From contig NC_015638.1 of the NCBI RefSeq assembly GCF_000211855.2, positions 2,205,001 to 2,269,000 of the forward strand: a stretch of DNA of 64,000 bases, in the 5' to 3' direction. This stretch comes from Lacinutrix sp. 5H-3-7-4. GTDB taxonomy: Bacteria > Bacteroidota > Bacteroidia > Flavobacteriales > Flavobacteriaceae. The position numbers and the translations under genes are program-made. The stretch's first letter is position 1. Each line of letters opens with the position of its first letter. Under the pieces are notes generated by a model. The model was not told the DNA's origin, did no database searches, and saw nothing but the letters and a program-made list of their open reading frames with translations. This document shows positions 25,972 through 35,493 of this stretch, one piece after another.

Positions 25972-26592
25972 ATGAAAGCATTTTTAACTGTTATAATCGT
26001 TATTTTCTTTTTGAGTTGTAAGCAATCTTCAGAAACAAATACTTCCGAAGAAAAAAAAGTAATTAAAACCGAAAATGCTATAAATATTAAAAATGTTGAA
26101 GTACCAAAATCTGAGTTGATTTTAAATCAGCTACAAGGTGTTTGGTATTATAAAGAGGAACCTTACAACGGTTATGCTTTAAAGTATCATGAAAATAATA
26201 CTATAAAAGAAAAACTTGGTTTTTATAACGGAAAACGTCAAGGTGTAGCCAAAACATGGTCAGAGCATGGAGTACTTCGTATAGAATCATATTATAACCA
26301 AAACAAATTGGTTGGTTCTTATAGAAGTTTTTGGGAAAATGGAAACTTAGCTTTAGAGGTTAATTATGTAAATGGAAAAAAGCAGGGAGAAGAAAAACAA
26401 TGGTATTCTAACGGAAAACTATCAAAGTTAAGACTGTTAAAGGATGGGAAAGAAAATGGTATTCAAAAAGCCTGGTTGCCAACAGGACAACTTTATGTTA
26501 ATTACGAAGCTAAAAACGGTAGAACCTTTGGTTTAATGCGAGCAAACTCATGTTATAAATTAGAAAATGAAAAAGTTATTAAAACAAAATAA
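25972..26592 (+). CDS. YwqK-type MORN-variant repeat lipoprotein
   Basis: A 206-residue lipoprotein (signal ending FFLSCKQ). About five repeats of the MORN_2 type follow, each like YHENNTIKEKLGFYNGKRQG, YWENGNLALEVNYVNGKKQG and YSNGKLSKLRLLKDGKENG. Databases often name such proteins 'YwqK family antitoxin', but nothing toxin-like is nearby, so I do not adopt that role. The C-terminal coding region overlaps the start of the SCO gene by 26 bp, which suggests translational coupling. Confidence 0.8.
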   Translation: MKAFLTVIIVIFFLSCKQSSETNTSEEKKVIKTENAINIKNVEVPKSELILNQLQGVWYYKEEPYNGYALKYHENNTIKEKLGFYNGKRQGVAKTWSEHGVLRIESYYNQNKLVGSYRSFWENGNLALEVNYVNGKKQGEEKQWYSNGKLSKLRLLKDGKENGIQKAWLPTGQLYVNYEAKNGRTFGLMRANSCYKLENEKVIKTK

Positions 26593-27262
26593 AACGTTAT
26601 TGGGTTTACTGTGTTTTGCTTTAGTGCTAGCTAGTTGTAAAAAAACTGTAACAAAAGAAATTAGTAAAGCAGAAGAAACCAGTAGAGTAGAGTATTTACC
26701 ATATTATAACGAAGAGTCTTTTACACCAAAATGGTTAACACCAGGAACAGAAGAAGAAAAAACGTTTCATAAAATACCAGACTTTTCGTTAACAAACCAA
26801 CTAGGTAATGAAGTGTCGCAAAAAACGTTTGAAAATAAAATATATATCACCGATTTCTTTTTTGCTAGTTGTCCTGGTATTTGTCCGCAAATGACGGGAA
26901 ACATGTTTAAATTACAAGAAGAGTTTTTAAACGATGATGAGGTGTTGTTTTTATCGCACACCGTAACACCAACAAAAGACTCTGTTCCAGTTTTAAAAAA
27001 TTATGCCGAAAAAAATGGTGTAATAGATAACAAATGGCATTTAGTAACAGGAGATAAAGAAACTATCTATAATCTTGGAAGAGATGAATATTTTGTGGAA
27101 AATGATTTAGGAGAACCCAAAACTATTAATGATTTTTTACATACCGAAAACTTCCTACTTATAGACAAAAATAAACATATAAGAGGTATTTATAATGGTT
27201 TAAATAGAGCCTCAATAGCACAATTAATTGTTGATGTTAAAACCTTGAAGAAACAAGGTTAA
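26567..27262 (+). CDS. SCO1/SenC-family thioredoxin-like lipoprotein
   Basis: A 231-residue lipoprotein (lipobox LASC, Cys24). The thioredoxin-like SCO domain carries the copper-binding CPGIC motif (Cys102 and Cys106) and the conserved histidine His192 in FLHTENF, so all three SCO copper ligands are present. SCO proteins deliver copper to cytochrome oxidase or act as thiol reductases. No oxidase gene is in the window. It is the last gene of the P5 transcript and is followed by a strong terminator. Membership in the ECF-controlled group hints at a link to envelope copper or redox stress. Confidence 0.9.
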   Translation: MKKLLKQNKTLLGLLCFALVLASCKKTVTKEISKAEETSRVEYLPYYNEESFTPKWLTPGTEEEKTFHKIPDFSLTNQLGNEVSQKTFENKIYITDFFFASCPGICPQMTGNMFKLQEEFLNDDEVLFLSHTVTPTKDSVPVLKNYAEKNGVIDNKWHLVTGDKETIYNLGRDEYFVENDLGEPKTINDFLHTENFLLIDKNKHIRGIYNGLNRASIAQLIVDVKTLKKQG

Positions 27263-27282
27263 ATTTGGTTTGTTTGATTTGG

Positions 27283-27317
27283 AAAAAAGCTTTGCGATTT
27301 TGTCGTAAAGCTTTTTT
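27283..27317 (+). terminator. terminator of the YHYH-YwqK-SCO operon
   Basis: AAAAAGCTTT and AAAGCTTTTT pair around an inner CGA/TCG stem with loop TTTTG, then a T run. It marks the end of the ECF-controlled block. Confidence 0.88.
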
Positions 27318-27339
27318 ACTTTTATAAAAAATAAAACTC

Positions 27340-28440
27340 ATGAGAAAACTAACTATTACTTTACTCTGTTTACTTATAATTATAACTTTAAATAATTGTG
27401 GAAGTACTCAAGAACAAACATTAAAAACAAAGGCTTCGGTAAAAACTTTTTCTAAAATAGAAATTGAAACTCTAGTAGAAAAAAATGATTTAAACGTACG
27501 CGCTATAGAGGTCTTTAAAAATGTAGGTTTAGCCTATTTAACTTCAAAGGGAGAGTTTGGTATGCTTTTTAACAAAGAAGCTAATGTATTGCCAGCTGTA
27601 AAAGAACAATTTCCAATTAACATAAAGCATGATACAATAGTTCCAAATTTTAGAGCCTTAGCACTTACAAGTAATAGAGCGTTTGGTGTAAGTATTGGTT
27701 CGCCTGGTTTGATTTTTAATTTAGATAATGATGCACATAGAAATAAAGTAGTCTACCAAGAAAATCATGAAAAAGCATTTTACGATGCAATAGAGTTTTG
27801 GAATGACGAAGAAGGTATTGCAATGGGAGATCCAACAAATGGTTGTATAAGTGTTGTAATTACAAGAGATAGAGGAAAAAACTGGACTAAAGTGCCTTGC
27901 GATGTTTTACCAAAAGCTATAGAAGGTGAAGCAGCTTTTGCAGCAAGCGATACTAATATTGCTATTATAGGAGATAAAACTTGGATTGCTACAGGAGGAA
28001 AAGCAAGTAGAATATTATTCTCTCCAGATAAAGGGAAAACTTGGGAAGTTTTTAATACACCAATAACTCAAGGTATAGAAACTGCTGGTATGTATTCTTT
28101 AGATTTTTATGATGAGAATAACGGTTTTGCAATTGGTGGTGATTATACAAAACCTGGAGATAGTACTGCTAATAAAATTAGAACAAATGATGGTGGGAAA
28201 ACTTGGGAATTAGTAGCTAAAAATGAAAACCCTGGTTATAGAAGTTGTGTGCAATATGTACCAAACAGCAATGCAAAGGCATTAGTAACTGTTGGTTTTA
28301 AAGGTATAGACTATTCTAGCGATGCGGGCGAAAGCTGGACACATTTAAGCGATGAAGGTTTTTATACAATTAGGTTTGTTAATGATAGTATTGCCTATGT
28401 GGCTGGAAATAAAAGGATAGCTAAATTACTATTTAGATAA
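27340..28440 (+). CDS. Ycf48/BNR-like beta-propeller lipoprotein
   Basis: A 366-residue lipoprotein (signal with lipobox LNNC). The mature part is built of repeated blades with the BNR signature SxDxGxTW in degenerate form: RDRGKNWTK, SPDKGKTWEV, TNDGGKTWEL, SSDAGESWTH. This matches the Ycf48/photosystem-II-assembly-like and sortilin-type propeller proteins that databases often call 'oxidoreductase'. I see no catalytic site for that. It lies between two terminators, 78 bp after the SCO gene, with no ECF promoter motif upstream, so it is probably outside that regulon. Confidence 0.8.
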   Translation: MRKLTITLLCLLIIITLNNCGSTQEQTLKTKASVKTFSKIEIETLVEKNDLNVRAIEVFKNVGLAYLTSKGEFGMLFNKEANVLPAVKEQFPINIKHDTIVPNFRALALTSNRAFGVSIGSPGLIFNLDNDAHRNKVVYQENHEKAFYDAIEFWNDEEGIAMGDPTNGCISVVITRDRGKNWTKVPCDVLPKAIEGEAAFAASDTNIAIIGDKTWIATGGKASRILFSPDKGKTWEVFNTPITQGIETAGMYSLDFYDENNGFAIGGDYTKPGDSTANKIRTNDGGKTWELVAKNENPGYRSCVQYVPNSNAKALVTVGFKGIDYSSDAGESWTHLSDEGFYTIRFVNDSIAYVAGNKRIAKLLFR

Positions 28441-28443
28441 AAC

Positions 28444-28473
28444 AAAAAAAGCAGCTATAAAGCTGCTTTTTTT
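28444..28473. terminator. bidirectional terminator between convergent genes
   Basis: AAAAAGCAGCT-ATAA-AGCTGCTTTTT with A and T runs on both sides serves the propeller gene and the ECF module 2 operon. Confidence 0.88.
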
Positions 28474-28918
28474 ATTTTTTAGATTTCCCACGGTGTCTTT
28501 GTTTAAACTCCTGTATCATTTTGCGTCTAAAAGAACGCTCTGCATTCATGAGTTTTAAAATCTTTTTAGCAGAAAGTATATTTTTAAGTTTTGTATAATA
28601 TTCTTTTTGTATTTTCTGTTTAGTTAATTCCATTTTAATAAGCGTATCTAAATAGTCTTTTGCCTCAGTTTCAGAGATGGCATCAAAGTCATTTATACGT
28701 TTTAAGCCAGAGTTTTCTCTAATATTATCTTCAGCTTCTTCTTTATGGTTGTAAATTGGCCAAAAGGCTTGTGCTTCTTTAGCTGTTAAATCTAACTCTT
28801 CTGTAATATGAGCTACTTTTAGAGCATTTATCTTTTCCTTATCGTGTTTTTGTGCATTTATATTCGCCGATAAAAGAAAAATAAAAATAGGGACAAGTAT
28901 GTGTTTTATATTTTTCAT
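28472..28918 (-). CDS. CpxP/Spy-like 'sensor of ECF sigma factor' protein (module 2)
   Basis: A 148-residue exported protein (signal peptide 1-22, ending SANINAQ) that is almost entirely helical and highly charged. The segment ITEELDLTAKEAQAFWPIYN and the later YYTKLKNILSAKKILKLMNAE match the periplasmic CpxP-like proteins that accompany flavobacterial ECF sigma genes. It is the third gene of the sigma/membrane-protein/sensor operon, 18 bp after the preceding stop. It likely senses envelope folding state. Confidence 0.82.
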   Translation of the reverse strand: MKNIKHILVPIFIFLLSANINAQKHDKEKINALKVAHITEELDLTAKEAQAFWPIYNHKEEAEDNIRENSGLKRINDFDAISETEAKDYLDTLIKMELTKQKIQKEYYTKLKNILSAKKILKLMNAERSFRRKMIQEFKQRHRGKSKK

Positions 28919-28936
28919 TGTAATTTTTTTAAATGT

Positions 28937-29407
28937 TTATTCTGAATATAAATCATCAAGATCTTCTATAAAGCTATCTAAAGCTTCATCACTTAATGTG
29001 TAATCAATAAATTGTGCTTCACTTAAATCTGAATCTTGAAATAAGGTTGTTAGTTCACTAATTTCTGTTTCATTTAATATATAATCATCTACAGATGCTG
29101 TATCTATATCATCTAAAGTTGTTGTTGAGGTATTAAAAATATTTAAACTAAAAAATAATATAATTGCAGCAGCAATACTAGATACAAATATTATATTTTT
29201 TTTGTTAAATATAGAAATGACTTTTGTCTCTTCTTTAACAGAAACATTAAAATTATCTAAGTAGCCTTTTGGTGCTTTTAAACCAGATTCGCTAACAATA
29301 CTTTTTAATTTTACCTCATTTAAAATAGTATCTTCAAGTGCTTCAAAATAGTTTTGAGGTACTTTAAATCCTGTTTCTTTAATATTATGTAAGTTTTTGT
29401 TTTCCAT
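28937..29407 (-). CDS. membrane protein, putative anti-sigma factor (module 2)
   Basis: A 156-residue protein with a cytoplasmic half of about 70 residues that contains two similar short elements (TGFKVPQNYFEALEDTIL and SGLKAPKGYLDNFNVSV). One membrane helix follows (about residues 72-92, IIFVSSIAAAIILFFSLNIF), then a very acidic outer part. I do not recognise a named domain beyond this pattern. Placement between an ECF sigma gene and a sensor gene argues for an anti-sigma role. Confidence 0.7.
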   Translation of the reverse strand: MENKNLHNIKETGFKVPQNYFEALEDTILNEVKLKSIVSESGLKAPKGYLDNFNVSVKEETKVISIFNKKNIIFVSSIAAAIILFFSLNIFNTSTTTLDDIDTASVDDYILNETEISELTTLFQDSDLSEAQFIDYTLSDEALDSFIEDLDDLYSE

Positions 29408-29440
29408 CTTAATACTTTGACTGTAAAAACCTTAAATGGT

Positions 29441-29983
29441 TTAATTCTCTTTTAAATAGGATTCAATTTTTTTTGCTGCTATATGGTATGATGCCTTTAA
29501 TGCACCTTCGCTAGTTTCTAAAATCTCTGCCATGTCTTTGTATTTAATATCTTGAAAATATTTCATATTAAAAACTAACTGTTGTTTCTCTGGTAATGTT
29601 GCTATGGCTTTTTGTAGCTTTATTTGTATGGCATCACCTTCAAAATAAACATCAGATTCTAGATTGTTTATTGCTATATTCTGTGCTTCTTCGTTTGTAA
29701 TTTGTAAGCGTTTAGCATTTTTATTTATTTGGGTAATGGCTTCGTTAGTTGCAATTCTATATAACCATGAATATAATTTACTATCGCCTTTAAAACCACT
29801 AATACCTTTGTAGACTTTTATAAATGTATTTTGTAAAACATCATCTGCATCGTCATGAGATTTTACAATATTTCTTATATGCCAATACAAACGCTCTTTA
29901 TAGAGCGCAACTAATTCTTTGAAGGCTGCATCTTTATAATCTGGCGATTGTAGTTTTAATATAAGTTTTTTATCGTCTACCAC
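29441..29983 (-). CDS. ECF-type RNA polymerase sigma factor (module 2)
   Basis: A 180-residue sigma factor. Region 2 shows HDDADDVLQNTFIKVYKGI and SWLYRIATNEAITQINK. Region 4 shows LPEKQQLVFNMKYFQDIKYKDMAEIL and SEGALKASYHIAAKKI. The start codon is GTG at 29983, which is preceded directly by an in-frame TAA, so no ATG start is possible. The operon order sigma, membrane protein, CpxP-like sensor repeats that of module 1. A candidate own promoter is at 29997-30025. The rest of the 281-bp upstream gap holds no reading frame. Confidence 0.92.
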   Translation of the reverse strand: MVDDKKLILKLQSPDYKDAAFKELVALYKERLYWHIRNIVKSHDDADDVLQNTFIKVYKGISGFKGDSKLYSWLYRIATNEAITQINKNAKRLQITNEEAQNIAINNLESDVYFEGDAIQIKLQKAIATLPEKQQLVFNMKYFQDIKYKDMAEILETSEGALKASYHIAAKKIESYLKEN

Positions 29984-29996
29984 TTATTGTTTTTTA

Positions 29997-30025
29997 TTTA
30001 GACCATAGTTTTATTGTAAAGTTTA
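29997..30025 (-). promoter_or_regulatory. candidate ECF promoter of module 2
   Basis: On the minus strand TAAACT, 15 bases, then GGTCTAAA. Spacing and the TCTAAA core match the module 1 promoters, but the -35 element differs (TAAACT against GCAAGT). It ends only 13 bp before the GTG start. Confidence 0.5.
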
Positions 30026-30221
30026 ATGCGATTTTATTAAAAAAATGCTAAAACGTTAAAGCGTTCATTAACAGCAATTTATACTCAAAAATATCGATAA
30101 AGTGTATTTTTATATCGATTAAATGTGTTTTTTATTTGTTTACTACAATTATTTTAAATAAATTTGATGTAACAAAATACTATATGTTATTAGATTTAGC
30201 CCCAAATCTATTTATAGAACT

Positions 30222-30255
30222 AAAAAAGGATAAACATTTGTTTATCCTTTTTTTT
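30222..30255 (-). terminator. terminator of the ABC exporter operon
   Basis: A long stem AAAGGATAAACA / TGTTTATCCTTT with a 2-base loop and A and T runs on both sides, 9 bp after the exporter stop. Confidence 0.88.
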
Positions 30256-30264
30256 ATTTAATAT

Positions 30265-32094
30265 TTACTCGAAACTTTGCATGTCTACAAGTTTCTTATA
30301 GATTCCGTTTTTAGCAATTAGTGTTTCGTGTTTACCTTGCTCGGCAATTTCTCCTTTTTGCATAACAATAATTTCGTCTGCATTTTGAATAGTAGATAAT
30401 CTATGCGCAATTACAATTGATGTTCTGTTTTTCATCATGTTTTCTAATGCGTCTTGTACTAGTCTTTCGCTTTCTGTATCTAAAGCAGAAGTTGCTTCAT
30501 CTAATATCATAATTGGAGGATTTTTAAGTACAGCTCTAGCAATACTTAAACGTTGTTTTTGTCCGCCAGAAAGTTTGTTTCCAGAATCACCAATGTTTGT
30601 TTCTAGAACTTTAGGTAAATCTTTTACAAATTCCCAGGCATTTGCAATTTTTAATGCTTCAATTATTTCTTGATCTTTAGCGTTTGGTTTTCCAACTAAT
30701 ATGTTATTTTTTATAGAGTCGTTAAATAGTATAGAGTCTTGAGTAACCAATCCCATTGTGCTTCTTAAAGAGTTTTTAGTAAGGTCTTTAATATTTTGTC
30801 CATCAATACTTATGCTTCCTTTGTTTACATCGTAAAAGCGTGTTACTAGGTTTGCTATTGTACTTTTTCCACTTCCAGATTGGCCTACTAATGCTACAGT
30901 TTTTCCTTTAGGTACTTTTATAGAAAAGTCTTTTAGTACGTAGTCGTCTTCATATTTAAAATAAATATTGTCTATAGATATAGCTTCATTAAAACCATTT
31001 AAAGTTTTAGCATTTGGAGCATCTTCAATTGGGCTTTTAGTTTCAATAATTTCTAAAACACGTTCTGCTGCTGCGTTGCCTTGCTTTACTGCATAAGATG
31101 CTTTGCTTATGGCTTTGGCAGGAGTTAAAATATTATAGGCTAAACCCATAAAAGTTAAAAATGAAGCACTGTCTAGTGAGTTTTCTAATAATACCATACG
31201 GCCTCCAAACCATAATAATACAGAAATGGTTACAATACCTAAAATTTCACTAACGGGAGAAGATAGGTTTTGCCTGTTTAATAGAATATTTGAAAAATGA
31301 AAGTAACGTTTGGTAGAGTCTTGAAATTTGCTGTTAAATATACCTTCTGCATTAAATCCTTTTATAACTTTAAGTCCGTTTAAAGTTTCTTCAACAGTAG
31401 AAAGAAATATACCTTGCTCGTTTTGTACAGCTGCCGATTGGCGCTTTAAGCGCTTACCTATTGCCGAAATTATAAAACCAGACACAGGAATAAATATAAA
31501 TACAAAAATGGTAAGTTTTACGCTAATAATTAGCATACCTCCAATACTAAAAACAATACTTAAAGGTTCTTTTATTATCATTTCTAAGACAGCTAAAAAG
31601 GAATTTTTTACTTGAGCCACATCATTAGAAATTCTGGCAATAATATCTCCTTTTCGTTTTTCAGAATAAAAAGAAATAGGTAGGTTTATGGTTTTATCGT
31701 ATAAATCGTCTCGTAAATCTTTTAAAATACCGTTACGTAAAAATGTGCCAAAATATAGGCCTAAATAATTAAATAAATTTTTGAGTAAAAATGTAACTAC
31801 TACTAAAACTATAACAAAAACTAATGCTTTAGATTTATCATCTTGAGCAAAATATTGAATTTGGTAGGCTAGCGTATCATTAAAATAATCGCCCAAAGTT
31901 CTTATTCCGGTATATACAGGTTTATTTACAACTTTTACTTCACCATCTTTAGGGAATAATACGTTAAGCATTGGCATTAAAGCAAAGAATGATAATGCTC
32001 CAAATAGTGCGTAAAATATATTACTTATAATATTTAATATGGCATACTTTTTATACGGTAAGGCGTAGGTTAAAATCTTTTTTAAATAATTCAT
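30265..32094 (-). CDS. MsbA-like ABC exporter, fused permease and ATPase
   Basis: A 609-residue half-transporter with six membrane helices in about residues 15-320 and a C-terminal nucleotide-binding domain. The domain carries Walker A GQSGSGKST, signature LSGGQKQRLSIARA, Walker B PIMILDEATSALD and the H-loop IVIAHRLST. It would act as a homodimer exporting a lipid or drug-like substrate. The MsbA/lipid A role is common for such genes but is not proven by sequence. It is the last gene of a run with phosphoglucomutase (3-bp gap), glycosyltransferase and DUF4199 genes, which fits envelope glycolipid work. Confidence 0.9.
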   Translation of the reverse strand: MNYLKKILTYALPYKKYAILNIISNIFYALFGALSFFALMPMLNVLFPKDGEVKVVNKPVYTGIRTLGDYFNDTLAYQIQYFAQDDKSKALVFVIVLVVVTFLLKNLFNYLGLYFGTFLRNGILKDLRDDLYDKTINLPISFYSEKRKGDIIARISNDVAQVKNSFLAVLEMIIKEPLSIVFSIGGMLIISVKLTIFVFIFIPVSGFIISAIGKRLKRQSAAVQNEQGIFLSTVEETLNGLKVIKGFNAEGIFNSKFQDSTKRYFHFSNILLNRQNLSSPVSEILGIVTISVLLWFGGRMVLLENSLDSASFLTFMGLAYNILTPAKAISKASYAVKQGNAAAERVLEIIETKSPIEDAPNAKTLNGFNEAISIDNIYFKYEDDYVLKDFSIKVPKGKTVALVGQSGSGKSTIANLVTRFYDVNKGSISIDGQNIKDLTKNSLRSTMGLVTQDSILFNDSIKNNILVGKPNAKDQEIIEALKIANAWEFVKDLPKVLETNIGDSGNKLSGGQKQRLSIARAVLKNPPIMILDEATSALDTESERLVQDALENMMKNRTSIVIAHRLSTIQNADEIIVMQKGEIAEQGKHETLIAKNGIYKKLVDMQSFE

Positions 32095-32097
32095 TTA

Positions 32098-33825
32098 CTA
32101 TAACTGCATATCTTTAATAATAGCATCAATCTTAGCTTCCAATTGTTGTTCCGTAGCAGTAAAGTCTGCCACATTGTCTAAAGTTGTATTTACGCTTATG
32201 TAGAATTTAATTTTTGGTTCTGTTCCACTAGGGCGTAAAGCTATTTTACTTCCATCTTGCGTATAGTAAATTAAAACATTAGATTTTGGTATATTAATTT
32301 TAGAGATTTCTCCTGTGGTTATATTATTAGAGGTAGATAGTTGATAATCTTCTATTAAAGTAACTTTAGAGCCATTCACTTCTTTTAAAGGATTTTCTCG
32401 TGCATCAACCATCATTTGTTTTATTGCTTTAGCGCCTTCAATTCCTTTTTTTGTAATAGATATTAAACGTTCTTTATAAAAGCCATGTTCTATATATAAA
32501 TTTATTAATTCTTGATACATAGAGCTATTGTTAGCTTTTGCCTGCGCAGCAATTTCACAAGCTAATAAAGCAGATGTGTTTGCATCTTTATCACGTACAA
32601 AATCGCCAACCATAAAACCAAAACTTTCTTCGCCACCACCAATAAAATCAAGCTCTGGAAAATCTTTTATCATTTTGGCTATCCATTTAAAACCGGTTAA
32701 GCCAATTTTACATTCTACCTTATAGGCTTGTGCTAATACAGACATCATTGGAGTTGATACAATAGTACTGCCTATAAATTGGTTGTTATTAATTTTATTA
32801 TTGTTTTTCCATTGTTTTAATAAAAAATTGGTCATTAAAAGCATGGCTTGATTACCGTTTAAAATAACCATTTCGTTATTTAAATCTCTAACGGCTATAC
32901 CAACACGATCACTATCTGGATCTGTACCAATTACAATATCTCCATTAACTTTGTTGGCCAGTTCTATTGCCATTTTTAAAGCTTCTGGTTCTTCGGGATT
33001 TGGAGAAACAACTGTTGGGAAATCGCCATTGGGTTCACGTTGCTCTTCAACAATATTTACGTTTGTATAACCAGCGCGTTTAAAAGTTTCTGGTATTGTT
33101 GTAATCGATGTGCCATGTAAGGATGTAAATACAATGTTTAAATTTTCTCTTGCTTCTTTTGGCGTATTAAAACTTCCGTTTTTTACTGATGCATCTATAA
33201 AAACATCATCAACACCTTTACCTATATAATTAATTAAATTGTTGTTTGCTGTAAATTTAATTTCAGCATAATCTAAATTATTAATCATTTTTATTATTTC
33301 GGCATCTTGTGGTGGTACTAATTGTCCGCCATCTTGCCAATATACTTTATAGCCGTTGTATTCTGGAGGATTGTGTGATGCAGTTAACACAATACCACAA
33401 TGGCAATTAAGATGTTTTAAAGCAAAAGATAACTCTGGAGTAGGACGTAAGTCTTCAAATAAAAAGACTTCTATATTATTTGCAGAAAATACGTTAGCTA
33501 CTACTTTTGCAAGTGTTTTACTATTATGTCTACAATCAAAAGCAATGGCTACTTTTAGTTTTTCACCAGAAAACACTTTGTGCATATAATCGCTAAGTCC
33601 TTGTGTGTTTTTGCCTAATGTGTATTTATTTATTCTGTTAGTTCCAATACCCATAACACCGCGCATGCCACCTGTACCAAACTCTAAATCTTTGTAAAAA
33701 CTTTCTTTTAATTCTTCTGGATTTGTACCAATTAAATCTTTAATATGAGTTTGAGTTTCTTGATCAAATGCAGGTGTTAACCATGTGTTAACACGTTCTA
33801 GTAATTTTGGTTCTATATAAATCAT
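32098..33825 (-). CDS. phosphoglucomutase / phosphomannomutase
   Basis: A 575-residue alpha-D-phosphohexomutase. The phosphoserine loop is [12 protein letters not shown], the magnesium loop is [10 protein letters not shown], the sugar-specificity loop is [12 protein letters not shown] and the phosphate-binding loop is [13 protein letters not shown]. All four active-site elements are intact. It interconverts glucose-1-phosphate and glucose-6-phosphate or the mannose forms. The GEES loop favours glucose but this is not decisive. The length agrees with the PgcA-type long form. It is 3 bp upstream of the exporter gene. Confidence 0.93.
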   Translation of the reverse strand: MIYIEPKLLERVNTWLTPAFDQETQTHIKDLIGTNPEELKESFYKDLEFGTGGMRGVMGIGTNRINKYTLGKNTQGLSDYMHKVFSGEKLKVAIAFDCRHNSKTLAKVVANVFSANNIEVFLFEDLRPTPELSFALKHLNCHCGIVLTASHNPPEYNGYKVYWQDGGQLVPPQDAEIIKMINNLDYAEIKFTANNNLINYIGKGVDDVFIDASVKNGSFNTPKEARENLNIVFTSLHGTSITTIPETFKRAGYTNVNIVEEQREPNGDFPTVVSPNPEEPEALKMAIELANKVNGDIVIGTDPDSDRVGIAVRDLNNEMVILNGNQAMLLMTNFLLKQWKNNNKINNNQFIGSTIVSTPMMSVLAQAYKVECKIGLTGFKWIAKMIKDFPELDFIGGGEESFGFMVGDFVRDKDANTSALLACEIAAQAKANNSSMYQELINLYIEHGFYKERLISITKKGIEGAKAIKQMMVDARENPLKEVNGSKVTLIEDYQLSTSNNITTGEISKINIPKSNVLIYYTQDGSKIALRPSGTEPKIKFYISVNTTLDNVADFTATEQQLEAKIDAIIKDMQL

Positions 33826-33888
33826 ATCGCAAGGTGGTGTTTAGTAACAAAAATACACAATAAAAAAAAGTTTAAAAAGTATTAATCT

Positions 33889-34833
33889 TTAATTTAATTC
33901 TTCTTTTATAAGGTAGCGTTTTTTGTTTTGTTTTGAGCGTAATATTATTTCACCTAAAAAGCCTGCGATAAAAAATTGGGTACCTATTATCATGGTTGTT
34001 AGGGCGATATAAAATTGTGGTCGTTGTGTAATTAGTCTACCATGAATGTTAAAAAACAGTTTGTCTATACCTAAGTATGCAGCGAAAATAAAGCCTGTAG
34101 CAAACATTATAACTCCAAGCGCACCAAAAAGATGCATTGGGCGTTTTCCAAATTTAGTTATAAACCAAATGGTAATTAAGTCTAAAAAACCATTTATAAA
34201 ACGATCCATTCCAAACTTAGTTTCACCATATTTTCTTGCTTGGTGCTGTACAACTTGTTCTCCAATTTTTGTAAAACCTGCATTTTTGGCAAGTACAGGA
34301 ATGTAACGGTGCATTTCTCCATTTACATCTATGTTTTTTACAACATTATTTCTGTATGCTTTTAGCCCGCAATTAAAGTCGTTAAGTTTTACTCCAGAAG
34401 TTTTTCTTGCAGCCCAATTAAAGAGTTTAGATGGTAGATTTTTTGTAAGTTTATTATCAAAACGTTTCTTTTTCCATCCAGAGATTAAATCGAAATTGTC
34501 TTGAGTTATTTTTTTATAGAGTTCTGGTATTTCTTCAGGATTGTCTTGTAAATCTGCATCCATGGTAATTACAACTTCGCCAGTTGCTTTTTCAAAACCC
34601 GCATGAAGTGCTTGTGATTTCCCAAAGTTTTTTAAAAATTTAATACCTTTTACATTACTATCTTTTTGAGATAAGTCTTGTATGGTTTGCCAAGAAGCAT
34701 CGGTACTACCATCATCTATAAAAATAATTTCATAAGAAAAACGATTGGATTGCATAACTTTTGCAATCCAATCGTGTAATTCTGTAAGCGACTCTTCTTC
34801 GTTAAGTAGTGGTATGACTACTGATATATTCAT
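33889..34833 (-). CDS. membrane-bound family 2 glycosyltransferase (DPM1-like)
   Basis: A 314-residue enzyme. The N-terminal GT-A domain starts VVIPLLNEEESLTEL, followed by IIFIDDGSTDASW and the DxD motif MDADLQDNPEEIP. Two C-terminal membrane helices follow (about 230-255 and 275-300). This is the layout of polyprenyl-phosphate sugar transferases such as ArnC/GtrB-type enzymes. The sugar and the lipid carrier cannot be read from sequence. It is 63 bp upstream of the phosphoglucomutase gene. Confidence 0.88.
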   Translation of the reverse strand: MNISVVIPLLNEEESLTELHDWIAKVMQSNRFSYEIIFIDDGSTDASWQTIQDLSQKDSNVKGIKFLKNFGKSQALHAGFEKATGEVVITMDADLQDNPEEIPELYKKITQDNFDLISGWKKKRFDNKLTKNLPSKLFNWAARKTSGVKLNDFNCGLKAYRNNVVKNIDVNGEMHRYIPVLAKNAGFTKIGEQVVQHQARKYGETKFGMDRFINGFLDLITIWFITKFGKRPMHLFGALGVIMFATGFIFAAYLGIDKLFFNIHGRLITQRPQFYIALTTMIIGTQFFIAGFLGEIILRSKQNKKRYLIKEELN

Positions 34834-34869
34834 ATTATTATTTCAAAATGAAATTCAAATATAAAACTA

Positions 34870-35400
34870 TTATGCGTTTTCTGGGTTTCTTTTCACTATT
34901 AAAGCTACAATTAGTCCAATTACTGCCTGAATTACTAAAAATATAACGTTAGATTGTAATTGAGGACCAATAGAAAATTGATTTTTTTGAGCTTCCATTT
35001 GTTCTACAGTTTGAGCAACAGCATCTTCTGGAGCGTTAAAGTTACGCATCATTTGTACTGTAGTTTCAATTGTTTTTTCTTTTAAAGTAATAGCAGCTTC
35101 TGGATCTACAAAATTAAAAATTACAATACTAATTACCATACTTATAAGTATACCAATAGCAACTGTTATAAAATAAGAGCTAAAGGCTTCTTTAAAAGTA
35201 ATAAATCCTCCTTGCATTTTTTTAGATTTAATGGCAGATACTATTCCTGCAATAATAATTACTATTAAAAATATGATACCAAGCCACCATTTAGTAAGTA
35301 AATCAAGGTATAGCGCGTAGCCTAAAATTGTTACAAGTGCTAAAAAACCACCTAAATAAAGGCCGTGATTAATAGCTGAAGATTTTGTTGAAGTTTCCAT
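34870..35400 (-). CDS. DUF4199 membrane protein
   Basis: A 176-residue protein with four predicted membrane helices (about residues 14-30, 38-57, 73-95 and 150-170). The DUF4199 signature GGFITFKEAFSSYF lies between helices 2 and 3, and an amphipathic stretch (VQMMRNFNAPEDAVAQTVEQ) lies before helix 4. The family is found in Bacteroidota and its function is unknown. It often precedes a family 2 glycosyltransferase gene, as here (36-bp gap). Confidence 0.85.
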   Translation of the reverse strand: METSTKSSAINHGLYLGGFLALVTILGYALYLDLLTKWWLGIIFLIVIIIAGIVSAIKSKKMQGGFITFKEAFSSYFITVAIGILISMVISIVIFNFVDPEAAITLKEKTIETTVQMMRNFNAPEDAVAQTVEQMEAQKNQFSIGPQLQSNVIFLVIQAVIGLIVALIVKRNPENA

Positions 35401-35493
35401 AAATATTGGTTTAATTTGTTAATTACTATTGTTAGTATTCAAATATAGAAAAACGTTACATAAAATAAGTTTTAATATTTTTAATAAAAAAGA

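Noticed and set aside
25972-26592. Antitoxin role suggested by the name 'YwqK family antitoxin'
   Set aside because: No toxin-like gene is near. The protein is a lipoprotein in an ECF-controlled operon.
34421-34429. TTTAGATG on the plus strand, the reverse of the ECF -10 box
   Set aside because: It is inside the glycosyltransferase gene and lacks the matching -35 element 15 bases away.
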